Shown here piece by piece: positions 46,401 to 55,138 of a stretch of DNA of 64,000 nt (its first letter is position 1; every line of letters begins with the position of its first letter). Source of the DNA: Pseudomonadota bacterium (GTDB taxonomy: Bacteria > Pseudomonadota > Alphaproteobacteria > Sneathiellales > Sneathiellaceae); NCBI GenBank assembly GCA_024743055.1, contig JANSXH010000006.1, positions 62,001 to 126,000 of the forward strand, read 5' to 3'. The notes beneath the pieces were generated by a model. It was not told the DNA's origin. It searched no databases and saw nothing but the letters and a program-made list of their open reading frames with translations. The position numbers were made by a program, and so were the translations under genes.

Positions 46401-46959
46401 CCATGTCCGGGAGGTTGGCTTTGAGTTGTATCAGGAGATGCTGGAAGAGGCCGTTGCCGCGGCCCGCGATATCGATATGGGTGGTGAAGACGGGGCGGAG
46501 GATAAATGGTCTCCAAGTATCAATATCGGAACGTCTGTCTTGATCCCGGAGCATTATGTCGGGGATCTTGGCCTCAGGATGGAATTGTACCGACGGGTTG
46601 CAGCGCAAGAAACGGCAGAGGAAATCAGTGCCTTTGCCGTTGAACTGGTGGATCGTTTCGGACCGCTTCCTGATGAAGTGCAGCATCTGATCGAGATCAT
46701 GACCATCAAGCATTTCTGCCGGCGGGCCAATATCGAGAAGATTGAGGCAGGACCAAAGGGCGCCGTCCTCTCATTCCGGGATAATAGCTTCAGTAATCCG
46801 GCAGGGCTTGTGGAATTTATCTCCCGGGCACCTGGCGCAACCAAACTACGCGGAGATCACAAATTGGTTCATACGAGAGACTGGAGCCATTCCGAAGACC
46901 GCCTGAAGGGCGTTCTGTGGCTGGCCCAGAATCTCGCGAAACTCGCAGAAGCGAATTAG
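43462..46959 (+). CDS. mfd: Transcription-repair coupling factor
   Basis: Superfamily 2 translocase that removes RNA polymerase stalled at DNA damage and recruits UvrA. About 1165 residues: UvrB-like N-terminal domains (FDPKLDIISFPAWDCLPYD), the RNA polymerase-interaction domain (DYVVHVDHGIAQYEG), Walker A GDVGFGKT, DEEQHFG box, helicase motif VI QIRGRIGRS and a C-terminal TRCF domain. TTG at 43459 precedes the ATG by one codon; ATG is preferred. Confidence 0.98.
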   Translation: MNEVSLNFPASDLSALVRQNQSFTIEAVPEGYDAYLLAQLANSHDQDLLVILRDDLRMSAAEATLRFFDPKLDIISFPAWDCLPYDRVSPNPEIVAQRMTSLGKMTDPAQRPRIFLTTINAATQRIPPVEMVQGSRLAVQTGDSLNGTELSAYLIANGFSRIGTVMEPGEFAVRGGLIDIFPPGAENPVRLDLFGDKVDDIREFDALTQRSVGKLNRLEFTAAAEFLLDDVSVPHFRSGYRSEFGTITADDPLYEAVSEKRRHAGMEHWLPLFHEKLATLFDYLPNATIFMDHLVEEALTARQETITDYYESRRDAVPTGGADYKPLPPEKLYIRDEEWQQLLADHKVGVFTPYRSGRTEASVLDAEGALGRDFAPERNLPDSNIYEHVKQHMIDKLAQGKRVILSHFSEGSKARNKTVLADHDIEPVQEISSFSDLPNDKNIVSLTVLGLERGFETPDFVIISEQDVLGDRLVRPRKSSRRGENFIAEASQLSPEDYVVHVDHGIAQYEGLTTIDISGAPHDCVTLLYAGGDKIYLPVENIEMLSRYGGSDMAVVLDKLGGSGWQARKAKLKKKVMEMADQLIKIAAARQLRKAERLTPADGLYAEFCADFPYEETDDQLKAIDDTLNDLSAGKPMDRLICGDVGFGKTEVALRAAFTTAMAGKQVAVVAPTTLLSRQHFKGFSERFANLPIRVGQLSRMVTTKEANQTKAALAEGQVDIVIGTHALLGKSINFKDLGLVIVDEEQHFGVVHKERLKELRADIHVLTLTATPIPRTLQLAMTGIRDLSIIATPPVDRLAIRTFVLPFDPVVIREALLREHYRGGQSFFVCPRVSDLPEVGEFLREHVPEVKYVTAHGQLPAKELDSVMNAFYDGSYDVLVATNIVESGLDIPSANTLITYRADMFGLAQLYQIRGRIGRSKTRAYAYLTLPPRKRLTDAAEKRLHVLQSLDTLGAGFTLASHDLDIRGAGNLLGDEQSGHVREVGFELYQEMLEEAVAAARDIDMGGEDGAEDKWSPSINIGTSVLIPEHYVGDLGLRMELYRRVAAQETAEEISAFAVELVDRFGPLPDEVQHLIEIMTIKHFCRRANIEKIEAGPKGAVLSFRDNSFSNPAGLVEFISRAPGATKLRGDHKLVHTRDWSHSEDRLKGVLWLAQNLAKLAEAN

Positions 46960-46960
46960 G

Positions 46961-47611
46961 CTAGGCAGGACCGCCTTCTGCTTTCTTCTCAGCTTCAATT
47001 TGATCAAAGGCAGCAAGAAACGACGCAGGATCTTGAGCTCCTGACAACGCGTATTTATTATCGATGATAAAGAAAGGGACACCGGAGACGCCCATTTCGC
47101 GCGCCATCTGGTCTTCTTTGGCCACCGTATCCAGATCGGCGCCTTCTTCCAACAACCTGGCGACTAAATTCTCATCCATCCCAGCCTCAGCGGCGGCGGC
47201 AATCAGGACCGCGCGATCTCCGAGATCTTCTCCATCAATGAAAAACCTACGGAACAGGATTTCTGCCATGGCATCCTGACAGCCTGCTGATTCTGACCAG
47301 CGAAGCAGTCGATGAGAATCCAGAGTATTTGGGGAGCGTTTGATCTTTTCGAACTCGAATGGAATATCAACGGCATCTCCGGCCATTTTGACATTGTTAT
47401 AGAGATCTTTCGCCCGCTCATGGCTGCCGAATTTTTTGGCGATGAATTCTTTTCGGTCAGCCCCTTCAATAGGCATGTCCGGGTGAAGCTGGAAGGGTCG
47501 CCAGGTAATCTCAACCTCCAAATCCGGACGTTCAGCCAATGCTTTTTCCAGTTTTCGCTTGCCGATGAAGCACCAAGGGCAAACGGTATCAGAGACGATA
47601 TCAATTTTCAT
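46961..47611 (-). CDS. DsbA-family oxidoreductase (FrnE-like)
   Basis: Cytoplasmic DsbA-fold protein related to FrnE, 216 residues. The active site is CPWC at 11-14, in the opening strand-loop of the fold, with no signal peptide. The cis-proline loop GVSGVPFFIID lies near 175. FrnE-like proteins are tied to thiol-redox stress; the substrate is unknown. It ends 1 bp from the convergent mfd gene. Confidence 0.9.
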   Translation of the reverse strand: MKIDIVSDTVCPWCFIGKRKLEKALAERPDLEVEITWRPFQLHPDMPIEGADRKEFIAKKFGSHERAKDLYNNVKMAGDAVDIPFEFEKIKRSPNTLDSHRLLRWSESAGCQDAMAEILFRRFFIDGEDLGDRAVLIAAAAEAGMDENLVARLLEEGADLDTVAKEDQMAREMGVSGVPFFIIDNKYALSGAQDPASFLAAFDQIEAEKKAEGGPA

Positions 47612-47677
47612 ATACTGAAAATAGGAAAACAGGAGGCCATAAACAAGTTTTATTTGGAATGATCAGTCAAAATTTGA

Positions 47678-48997
47678 TCAAGCCGCTTTTTCATCCTTGG
47701 CGACATAATCAAAGCCACGGCGAATAACACCTGATACAGTTTCGCCCGCGTCCACTTCTGCTAGCCCAAAACTAACCTCTGCCTGGATGGAGGCGGAATT
47801 GTTGCTGACCGAAAACTCGGTATTTATTATCACACCCAGTATCCGGTCCAAGGCGACTTTGGCCTCTTTTTCCCGGGTGCCGGGAAGGGCAATGGCATAA
47901 TGACCCTTCTCATGACATCCGCAAAAGTCCTCACCGCGAACAAGATTGAAGATAACCGAGCCCACCTGTCTCAACAATTGATCACCAGAGGGATATCCAA
48001 AGGCTTCAATAACCGCATCGAGGTTCGTAATTTTGAAACTTGCAACCGACAAGACCTTGCCTCTTTTCTCATGCTCTTCAAACATGGTCGCCAGATGCGC
48101 TTGCATAAACCCCGATGAATATAGATCCGTCGGACCATCGGCGATGGGATGCGGCTTCGAAACCCTGAACAGTTTCTGCATGGCAAAGCGGTAACGATAC
48201 TGCAATATCTGCAAAGTTGTCCGGTTAATCAGGGTATCCATCTCCGTATCATGTAGAACAATGTCGGAAACCCCGTGAATATACGCCGCCTCACGATTTT
48301 CAGCATTCTCAAGAACCATGATAAGCGGGACATTAAACAGTCTTGAATCGCTCCGAATGTCATTGGCTAGGCGTAAATTACTGTCACCATGACCAACACC
48401 GGATAGGATCACCGCATCAAATTGCTGACTACGCAGGTTCGGAATAGCTTCTTCCGTATTTTTACAGATCTGCATTTTGGCGCGGGCGTCGAGGCGAAGT
48501 AGAATATTACCAAGGATGACACTTTTGCTCCCGACAATAAGAATATTGGTGTCTCCTAGTTCCTGATTTGGAATGCTGGTATTGGTCAGATCGATGCCAT
48601 AGGACTTTGTTGTCTCTATGCGGCGAACTAGTTCCTGCTGCATGTTTTCGAGCCGGATCAATGCACCGACACGTGTGAGCAGTTCAAGATCACAAAAACC
48701 AGAGGAAATAGTCTGAATTCGACAGCGAATATTGGGTTTACCGATCAATAAGACAGGGAATTCATTCTCATCAGCAACTTTCGCAATAGCAGAGATATCA
48801 ACACCGCCCTTGTTGTTGTCGCCATCAATCAAGATCAGATCGAAAACATCCGAGTCAAAATTCAAAGCCTGCATATCCGGAAAAGATACCCGCTTGCAAT
48901 GATATCCCGCCCCGGTCAGGCACAGTTCAATATTGTTTTCCCGGTCATCAGAGACCACCAATAAATTGGCCGCATAGCGCATTGTCGATTGCTCCAT
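47678..48997 (-). CDS. PleD-like response regulator with degenerate GGDEF domain
   Basis: Two receiver-like domains and a C-terminal GGDEF-fold domain, the layout of PleD, 439 residues from ATG 48997. The first receiver keeps an aspartate in ILIDGD. The GGDEF signature (GGEEF in PleD) is replaced by EKGHY within CGCHEKGHYAIALPG, so cyclase activity is very unlikely; a c-di-GMP receptor or signalling role, as reported for PopA in Caulobacter, is one possibility. A longer frame to TTG 49069 exists. A PleC/DivJ-type kinase is encoded 8 kb away. Confidence 0.82.
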   Translation of the reverse strand: MEQSTMRYAANLLVVSDDRENNIELCLTGAGYHCKRVSFPDMQALNFDSDVFDLILIDGDNNKGGVDISAIAKVADENEFPVLLIGKPNIRCRIQTISSGFCDLELLTRVGALIRLENMQQELVRRIETTKSYGIDLTNTSIPNQELGDTNILIVGSKSVILGNILLRLDARAKMQICKNTEEAIPNLRSQQFDAVILSGVGHGDSNLRLANDIRSDSRLFNVPLIMVLENAENREAAYIHGVSDIVLHDTEMDTLINRTTLQILQYRYRFAMQKLFRVSKPHPIADGPTDLYSSGFMQAHLATMFEEHEKRGKVLSVASFKITNLDAVIEAFGYPSGDQLLRQVGSVIFNLVRGEDFCGCHEKGHYAIALPGTREKEAKVALDRILGVIINTEFSVSNNSASIQAEVSFGLAEVDAGETVSGVIRRGFDYVAKDEKAA

Positions 48998-49159
48998 ATT
49001 GTCAACCGATCCATTTAACCCAGAAATACTTAAAATTAGGTGAGTTTTTTGGTTAAGTGGCAAAATCAAACTTATTCAGCGAGAAGAGCGCTTGATTTTG
49101 CAGGGCAGAAAGGAAATCATGCAAAGAAAATCAACAAATTAAGAACTGGAGAAAGTTGA

Positions 49160-49927
49160 ATGAGCTCCTCGAATTCACTGGAAGGCCAACATGCTATCGT
49201 AACCGGAGCGTCTTCCGGCCTTGGCTGGCAATTTGCCCTGACCTTGGCGCGGGCAGGGGCCAAGGTTACTTTGGCTGCCCGCAATGTGGAAAAGCTGGAG
49301 GAATTGGCCAAGGAAATTACTGCTTTTGACGGTCGCGCCCTGCCTGTCTTTATGGATGTGACGGACGTTAAGAGTATTACCGATGCTGTTGAGGCTGCAG
49401 AAACTGAACTTGGACCAGTAACAATCTTGGTCAATAACTCAGGAATAAGTGCCTTGAAACCCTCAGAGAATATCTCCGAGGAAGAGTTTGATGGCGTTAT
49501 GGATACCAATGCAAAGGGCGCGTTTTTTGTGGCACAGGCCGTTGCCCGCAGCATGATCAAGCACGGGCATGGCGGCAGCATCATCAATATTGCATCCGTC
49601 GCTGCCACGCGGGTTTTGAAGAAAAACATTGCCTATTGCATGTCTAAAGCAGCTGTTATGCATATGACCCGGGCCCTGGCGGATGAATGGGGACGCTATA
49701 AAATCCGAGTGAACTGCATCAATCCTGGCTATATCGTCACAGGCATCAACAGGGATTATTGGGAAACAGACCATGGCAAAAGACTGATCGATCGCCTTCC
49801 AGGAAAACGGGTCGGGGAGCCACGGGAGTTAGACGGCGCGCTTTTACTTCTTGCAGGGTCCGGCTCGGAATTCATGAACGGGTCCGTTCTGGAAGTAGAT
49901 AACGGCCTGACAGCTTCCGGATTTTAG
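49160..49927 (+). CDS. SDR-family NAD(P)-dependent oxidoreductase
   Basis: Short-chain dehydrogenase, 255 residues. Cofactor motif TGASSGLGWQF near residue 15, NNSG in place of the usual NNAG, catalytic Ser with YCMSKAA (YxxxK), and a C-terminal FMNGSVLEVDNGL. GGAG precedes the ATG. It is followed after 13 bp by a flavin monooxygenase gene and should form an operon with it. The substrate is unknown. Confidence 0.9.
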   Translation: MSSSNSLEGQHAIVTGASSGLGWQFALTLARAGAKVTLAARNVEKLEELAKEITAFDGRALPVFMDVTDVKSITDAVEAAETELGPVTILVNNSGISALKPSENISEEEFDGVMDTNAKGAFFVAQAVARSMIKHGHGGSIINIASVAATRVLKKNIAYCMSKAAVMHMTRALADEWGRYKIRVNCINPGYIVTGINRDYWETDHGKRLIDRLPGKRVGEPRELDGALLLLAGSGSEFMNGSVLEVDNGLTASGF

Positions 49928-49940
49928 AGGAGGGGCGAAA

Positions 49941-51200
49941 ATGGGCAAAAGCGAGCTTCAGGGAATAATCGCTGGTGGCGGACTAGTAGGTCTGACGGCG
50001 GCTCTCGCCTTGCATCAGAAGGGTATTTCGGTCAAAGTTTTTGAATCAGTGCCTGAAATCAAACCGTTGGGCGTGGGTATAAATCTACTTCCGCATTCCG
50101 TGCAAAATCTTGCGAAACTTGGGCTTTTAAAGGACCTTGAAAAGGTTGCCATAAAAACATCAAGTCTTGCCTATTATACGGAAGATGGAAAAGCTATTTG
50201 GCGCGAACCCCGTGGCCTCGATGCCGGATATGATGTCCCTCAGCTTTCTATCCACCGTGGTGACTTTCATATGATCCTTTTGGCTACCGCAGAAGAGCGT
50301 CTGGGACCCGAAAATATTATCCGTAACCACCATTTTTCCGGATTTGATCAGGATGAGTCTTCTGTAACAGCTCATTTTGTAGATCGTACAAACGGGGATC
50401 CGAAAACCAGCATTACTGGCGATTTTCTGATCGGTGCAGATGGCATAAATTCCAGCCTGCGCCGGTTATTTTACCCTGATGAAGGACCTCCTAAATATTC
50501 GGGGCAGATGCTCTGGCGCGGGGTAACGGAAATGGATCCCTATTTGGATGGCCGTTCCATGTTTATGGCCGGCCATAACGATCTTAAACTGGTGGCTTAC
50601 CCAATCCGGGAAGAAAGTCATAAGCGAGGCAAATCCTACATCAACTGGATTGCCGAGCGCCGGATCCCTTCTGACCTCGCTGAGAGGCAAGCAGACTGGA
50701 ACGAAGAAGGCTTGCTTGATGAGTTTAAATCAGATTTCGCCGACTGGGATCTTGGCTGGCTTGATATGGATCGGCTGTTTGAAGAAGCCATTTCAATTCA
50801 CAAATTCCCCATGGTTGATCGGGATCCTTTACCCAAATGGTCTTTTGGACGAGTAACTCTGATGGGAGACGCGGCTCACGCCATGTATCCCAACGGTTCC
50901 AACGGTGTCTCTCAAGGTGTGCTAGATGCCATGACATTCGCGGACATCTTATGTGAAACAAATGACATCCCATCTGCAATTGAAGAATATGAAAAAACGA
51001 GACGTGAGGTGACGCAAAAAATCATCTTGGCAAATCGGCAGACGGGTCCTGAGAGGGTCATGCAGATGGTCAAGGAACAGTGCCCTGGGACTTGCGGTGA
51101 GGAGCATAGCTGTGTTCCGAAGGACGTTCTTGAAAATGTTGCGTTGTCTTACAAAAAACTGGCTGGCTTTGATAAGCAAGGATTAGCTGCAAGTAAGTAA
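49941..51200 (+). CDS. FAD-dependent aromatic-ring-type monooxygenase
   Basis: Class A flavoprotein monooxygenase (UbiH/salicylate hydroxylase-like), 419 residues. FAD-binding GGGLVGLTAALAL near the N-terminus, the middle DG motif IGADGINSSLR, and GDAAHAMYPNGSNGVSQ at the ribityl-binding site. A GAGGAGGGG ribosome-binding site follows the SDR gene. Together they could hydroxylate and oxidise an aromatic or related ring. Its 3' end meets a convergent FMN reductase gene. Confidence 0.9.
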   Translation: MGKSELQGIIAGGGLVGLTAALALHQKGISVKVFESVPEIKPLGVGINLLPHSVQNLAKLGLLKDLEKVAIKTSSLAYYTEDGKAIWREPRGLDAGYDVPQLSIHRGDFHMILLATAEERLGPENIIRNHHFSGFDQDESSVTAHFVDRTNGDPKTSITGDFLIGADGINSSLRRLFYPDEGPPKYSGQMLWRGVTEMDPYLDGRSMFMAGHNDLKLVAYPIREESHKRGKSYINWIAERRIPSDLAERQADWNEEGLLDEFKSDFADWDLGWLDMDRLFEEAISIHKFPMVDRDPLPKWSFGRVTLMGDAAHAMYPNGSNGVSQGVLDAMTFADILCETNDIPSAIEEYEKTRREVTQKIILANRQTGPERVMQMVKEQCPGTCGEEHSCVPKDVLENVALSYKKLAGFDKQGLAASK

Positions 51201-51201
51201 C

Positions 51202-51813
51202 TTACATACCGTTCTTATAAGATTTCAAATTTTGATGTTTTTCCCAGACCGGTTTCATGGCCTGAGCCATTTCTACGAGGAAATTCATGGAATACTCAAT
51301 CCGTGCTTTTGTCCGGCTATCCCGCTCTGAAAGCGTATCAGATGTGAATAGATCGCCCACCTGACGTAAAATCACATGATCGGGTAACCAGCAGATAAAA
51401 TTGTTTTTGTATCCACTCATTCTAAGTTCTGCAATGGGATATGCCCCACCGGCACCGGCACTGACCGATACTAATTGTCCAGGCTTATGTGCCAACTCTC
51501 CGCCATCGCACATCAAAAGGAAGTTCTTCAGATGAGGCGGCACCATTCCCGCCCATTCCGGGCTGATCACCACGAAACCATCACAGGCCTTCAAACGAGC
51601 GGAGATCGGATGCCAAAGAGACTTTATCTCGCTCTCCTTTTTCCACTTATCTTCGGTCCAGAGGGGCAAGTCATGTTCGCGGAGGGAAAACATTTCTATA
51701 ACAACTTCGGAATGCTGTGCTCGAATTAACTTTTCTATTTCGGCCGCCATGCGCGCGGATTCGGCTTTCTCTCGAATACTGCCGATTATGATACCGATGG
51801 TTGTTTTTTTCAT
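51202..51813 (-). CDS. NADPH-dependent FMN reductase-family flavoprotein
   Basis: Flavodoxin-like-fold reductase of 203 residues. IIIGSIREKAES near residue 7 binds the FMN phosphate, and FVVISPEWAGMVPPHLKNFLL (split here into two motif parts, SPEWAG and PPHLKN) is the flavin-site loop. Flavin-dependent halogenases need reduced FAD from a separate reductase, and the halogenase gene lies 600 bp away, so it is a candidate partner. Other roles, such as quinone reduction, are equally possible. Confidence 0.85.
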   Translation of the reverse strand: MKKTTIGIIIGSIREKAESARMAAEIEKLIRAQHSEVVIEMFSLREHDLPLWTEDKWKKESEIKSLWHPISARLKACDGFVVISPEWAGMVPPHLKNFLLMCDGGELAHKPGQLVSVSAGAGGAYPIAELRMSGYKNNFICWLPDHVILRQVGDLFTSDTLSERDSRTKARIEYSMNFLVEMAQAMKPVWEKHQNLKSYKNGM

Positions 51814-51926
51814 TCAGCTTGCTCCTGACATTCCGCATTTGTTGCGGCTTTACCTGGATAGATTATAGTTGTCCTTAAGCAGAAACAAAGCTGGGCGCTT
51901 AAATTCTTAGGCAGGGAATAGTAATC

Positions 51927-52403
51927 ATGGGAAAAACAGACCTTCCGATCCTCGAGCAAAGACGTATTGAAGCGAGCGTGATCAAACCAATTTTCGAGGA
52001 AATGGTTAAAGAACTGGGTCTCGAAAGAGCTTCAGAAATTCTTGGAAAAGCCATTCGTAAAGATGCCCGAGCACAAGGGAAGTCTTATGCGGAAAGCCAG
52101 GAAGAACCAACCTCTCTAATGGGGTTTCACTCCCTTCTCCCCCAATGGACAGTAGGGGGGGCACTGGAGATGGATATCCTGAAAGAAGAAGATACTCAGG
52201 TCGAGTTCAATGTCACCAGATGTCGGTATGCCGAAATGTACAAGGAGATGGGGCTTGGCCATATTGGTCACCTTTTATCCTGCGGGCGGGACGGTACTTT
52301 CTGCGAAGGCTATGATTCCCGTATAAAACTGGAACGGACGCAGACAATTATGCAGGGCGCAAGCCACTGTGATTTTCGTTTCACCGAGACAAATGAGGAA
52401 TAA
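51927..52403 (+). CDS. L-2-amino-thiazoline-4-carboxylate (ATC) hydrolase-family protein
   Basis: Member of the ATC-hydrolase-like family. The named reaction opens a thiazoline ring to give S-carbamyl-cysteine, but most family members are uncharacterised. The 158 residues show the C-terminal pattern CRYAEMYKEMGLGHIGHLLSCGRDGTFCEGY and a C-rich ASHCDFRF. No signal peptide is seen. It is divergent from the FMN reductase and convergent with the halogenase (8-bp gap), and no thiazoline pathway partner is visible. Confidence 0.82.
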   Translation: MGKTDLPILEQRRIEASVIKPIFEEMVKELGLERASEILGKAIRKDARAQGKSYAESQEEPTSLMGFHSLLPQWTVGGALEMDILKEEDTQVEFNVTRCRYAEMYKEMGLGHIGHLLSCGRDGTFCEGYDSRIKLERTQTIMQGASHCDFRFTETNEE

Positions 52404-52411
52404 AGCTAAGT

Positions 52412-54139
52412 CTAAAGAATATTAGACTCCGATAAGTCCGGTTTCTCCGCTTCTTTTTTGGCAAATGATATATTCGGCTTCACACTCTGGGAGCCAAATT
52501 GAACCGTTGGCTGAACGGGTTGATATCCGCCTTGTCCCTGACCGAAAATCGGCCCTTTGACTCCTTGAAATGTATAGGGAGAGGAGGTTGACTGTGATTC
52601 ATCCTCACCCCTGAATTTTCGCAGCAATTGGTAATGATTGGGAAGCTTCGCCAGACTTGCTTCTTCATATTTGATGAAATCCGACATACGGCGATCCCAG
52701 TCACTTTTGGCAATAAATCTCTCGGCAGGGAAGGTGACGTCCTTGAAGAAATCTTTGGCAAACATCACGGTAACGAAACTGATATAGTTAAATAGAAACG
52801 TACGGTCGAATTCCGTCGAGATGGGCAAGGTATGGCGATACTCGTCGAGCAGTTCCGTTACACTGTCCGGAATTTCCATCTCTTCGCGGGCAACCCGCCA
52901 GTATTCGCTGTCCTGCCGATTGTTGATGCAGTAATGGAGCACAATGAAATCTCGGATGCTATCCATCATTCGTTCCGTCGTTTCATTGAACCGGCGGGCA
53001 AGAGAAGGGGCAAAGCTTTTGTCCGGGAAATTCATCAATAGGAGCTTCACGAACTGTTCAATCATATAGATAGCAGTCGATTCCAATGGCTCAATAAACC
53101 CTGAAGACAAACCTATGGCGATGCAGTTTTTCTCCCATGTTCTTTCAGCCCGGCCGACCCGGATTGGAATAGCTCTCGGCTCAGCACCAATCCCATCGTC
53201 ACCCAGATGTTTAAGAAACTCGTCCGTCGCTTCGTCATCCGTGCGAAAATGGCTAGAAAAAACATAACCGGTGCCGATACGGCTGAAGAGGGGAACACGC
53301 CAGACCCATCCAGCCCCCAAAGCCGTTGAGTTTGTGCAGGGTTCAATATTCTCCAAATCCCTGTGTGGCACTTGTACGGCCAGAGCGCGGTTATTGAGAA
53401 GGTATTTGCTATAGTCCTTGAACGGCACACCAAGGGTCTTATTAATGATCAAACCCTTAAAGCCGGTACAATCGATTACCAGCTCCACCGGATGGCGACC
53501 GTTTCGCTGTAGCTTAAGAGCCGAAATGAAACCGCGCTCGTCCTGCTCAACATCTTCGACATCGTCAAGTACATGATTGACGCCACGCGCAATGGAAACC
53601 TCACGCAGAAATTCAGCAAACCGTCCAGCGTCCAGATGATAGGCATAATGGAGATGACTTTCGTAATCCCCATGCTCAAGACCTTTTGGCCCCAATTTAT
53701 TTCGAATGGCCGCAACGCTTACCGACAGACAATCATCAATGTTTTCCCGGCCGGGAGGCCCCCCATATTTATGGAAATGATAGGCTGGGTTTTGTCCGGC
53801 AAGTTGTGAGCCATAAGCGTCAAAGGGATGGATAAAGGACTTCGCCTGACCGTTTTCGTCGTGGTGCCAATTCGTAAAACGAACCCCGAGTTTGAACGAA
53901 GCATTACATCTTTTAAAAAATTCCTTTTCAGAGATACCCAGGCTTTTCAGAAGGCCCGGCATGCTTGGTACAGTCGCTTCACCTACACCAACAGTTGGAA
54001 CGTTCGGAGATTCTATGAGAGTTACTTTGGTTGGTCGTTCTTCTTTTCGAAGGTTCATGTAATTTACAAGAAAACCGGCAGCCAGCCATCCCGCAGTGCC
54101 ACCGCCAACTATGGTAATTTCATCAATCTGATTGTCCAT
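52412..54139 (-). CDS. Flavin-dependent tryptophan-type halogenase
   Basis: Uses reduced FAD, oxygen and halide to install Cl or Br on an aromatic (often indole) carbon. The 575 residues contain the FAD motif GGGTAGW at 12-18, the active-site lysine K83 in SFKLGVRFTNW, the halogenase WxWx(I/V)P motif as WVWRVP at 278-283, and the catalytic-loop glutamate E353 in GFIEPLEST. All catalytic landmarks are present, so it should be active. Substrate, free Trp or another indole/phenol or carrier-bound group, cannot be read. No carrier-protein or NRPS gene is in the window. Confidence 0.93.
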   Translation of the reverse strand: MDNQIDEITIVGGGTAGWLAAGFLVNYMNLRKEERPTKVTLIESPNVPTVGVGEATVPSMPGLLKSLGISEKEFFKRCNASFKLGVRFTNWHHDENGQAKSFIHPFDAYGSQLAGQNPAYHFHKYGGPPGRENIDDCLSVSVAAIRNKLGPKGLEHGDYESHLHYAYHLDAGRFAEFLREVSIARGVNHVLDDVEDVEQDERGFISALKLQRNGRHPVELVIDCTGFKGLIINKTLGVPFKDYSKYLLNNRALAVQVPHRDLENIEPCTNSTALGAGWVWRVPLFSRIGTGYVFSSHFRTDDEATDEFLKHLGDDGIGAEPRAIPIRVGRAERTWEKNCIAIGLSSGFIEPLESTAIYMIEQFVKLLLMNFPDKSFAPSLARRFNETTERMMDSIRDFIVLHYCINNRQDSEYWRVAREEMEIPDSVTELLDEYRHTLPISTEFDRTFLFNYISFVTVMFAKDFFKDVTFPAERFIAKSDWDRRMSDFIKYEEASLAKLPNHYQLLRKFRGEDESQSTSSPYTFQGVKGPIFGQGQGGYQPVQPTVQFGSQSVKPNISFAKKEAEKPDLSESNIL

Positions 54140-54380
54140 TACGCCCTGTCTCCCAGCAGACTTCTCAACCCCAAAGGTTCTTTTTTACTTTGTAATTTAT
54201 ACTATTAGTTTTCACTATTTCTGCAAGGGGTGTTCACGGGACAATAGTCCAGTTCCTCTTGTTGAATGGTTATTATGGACTATCAACTTCACGAATTTGC
54301 GCTACGATTGGTTTTTGTTATGCGACACGTATCCATAATAGGAAAAAAGAAGATCAAAACGCAGGTCACTGAGGACAGAT

Positions 54381-55136
54381 ATGCCCGAATATGACGAGTT
54401 TGCCGAGAGCTATCATCGCTGGAGCGATTCCGCCAGCCCGTATAGTGTGATTGAACTATATTCATTTCTAAAAGTATTAGGATCAGTAAAAGGGCTGGAT
54501 GTTCTGGATCTTGCAGCTGGGGAAGGGCGTATCTCCAGGCTGCTGATGGAAAGGGGGGCAAACAGTGTATTGGGGGCTGACCTCTCCTCGGAAATGATAA
54601 AACGAGCGGACACGCTTAACATTCCCGAAGGTAAAGAGGCGGACAGAAACGCTCAAATATGGCAGAACCTTTCCTACAGGACCCTGGATGCCAGAGATGA
54701 AGCGTTTCAGATGGATTCTCCAGTCGACATTGTCACCGCGATGTATCTTTTCCACTATGCCGAAGACAAAAGTGATTTAGAAAAAATGTGCCGGCTGATT
54801 TCTCGCAGCCTTAAGCCTGGCGGGCGCTTCGTTACCTATACCTTGAGCCCGGATTATGATTTTTCAAGAGCAGAACCACTCTTAAAAGAACGGTGCGGGT
54901 TCGACTACGCTGTTGTGGCCGAATCTCATAGCCAATTGTTAATCGGAGATCAAGCAGTCAACATCTGGCAATGGAGTAGGGAAGACCATGAGGACTGCCT
55001 TCATAGTGCGGGTTTCACCGACATTTGCTGGCATCCGCTAGAAGTACCTGAAGGATCCGAAAAGGTGGGGGAGTGGATGAAATTCTACCTCGCAAATCCT
55101 AGCTGTACAGTTTTAAGCGCTAAAAAAAGCGAGTAA
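54381..55136 (+). CDS. Class I SAM-dependent methyltransferase
   Basis: 251 residues with SAM motif I VLDLAAGEGR at 41-50, followed by GADLSSEMI for the ribose-binding acid, and a motif IV/V region DIVTAMYLFHYAED. The position of substrate-determining residues is not informative. GAGGA precedes the ATG. It is divergent from the halogenase across 241 bp and convergent with the secreted-protein gene. Methylation of O, N or C is equally likely. Confidence 0.88.
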   Translation: MPEYDEFAESYHRWSDSASPYSVIELYSFLKVLGSVKGLDVLDLAAGEGRISRLLMERGANSVLGADLSSEMIKRADTLNIPEGKEADRNAQIWQNLSYRTLDARDEAFQMDSPVDIVTAMYLFHYAEDKSDLEKMCRLISRSLKPGGRFVTYTLSPDYDFSRAEPLLKERCGFDYAVVAESHSQLLIGDQAVNIWQWSREDHEDCLHSAGFTDICWHPLEVPEGSEKVGEWMKFYLANPSCTVLSAKKSE

Positions 55137-55138
55137 CT

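Noticed and set aside
49117..49629. 170-codon frame opposite the SDR at 49160
   Set aside because: Antisense shadow; Ser/Ala-rich translation without family likeness.
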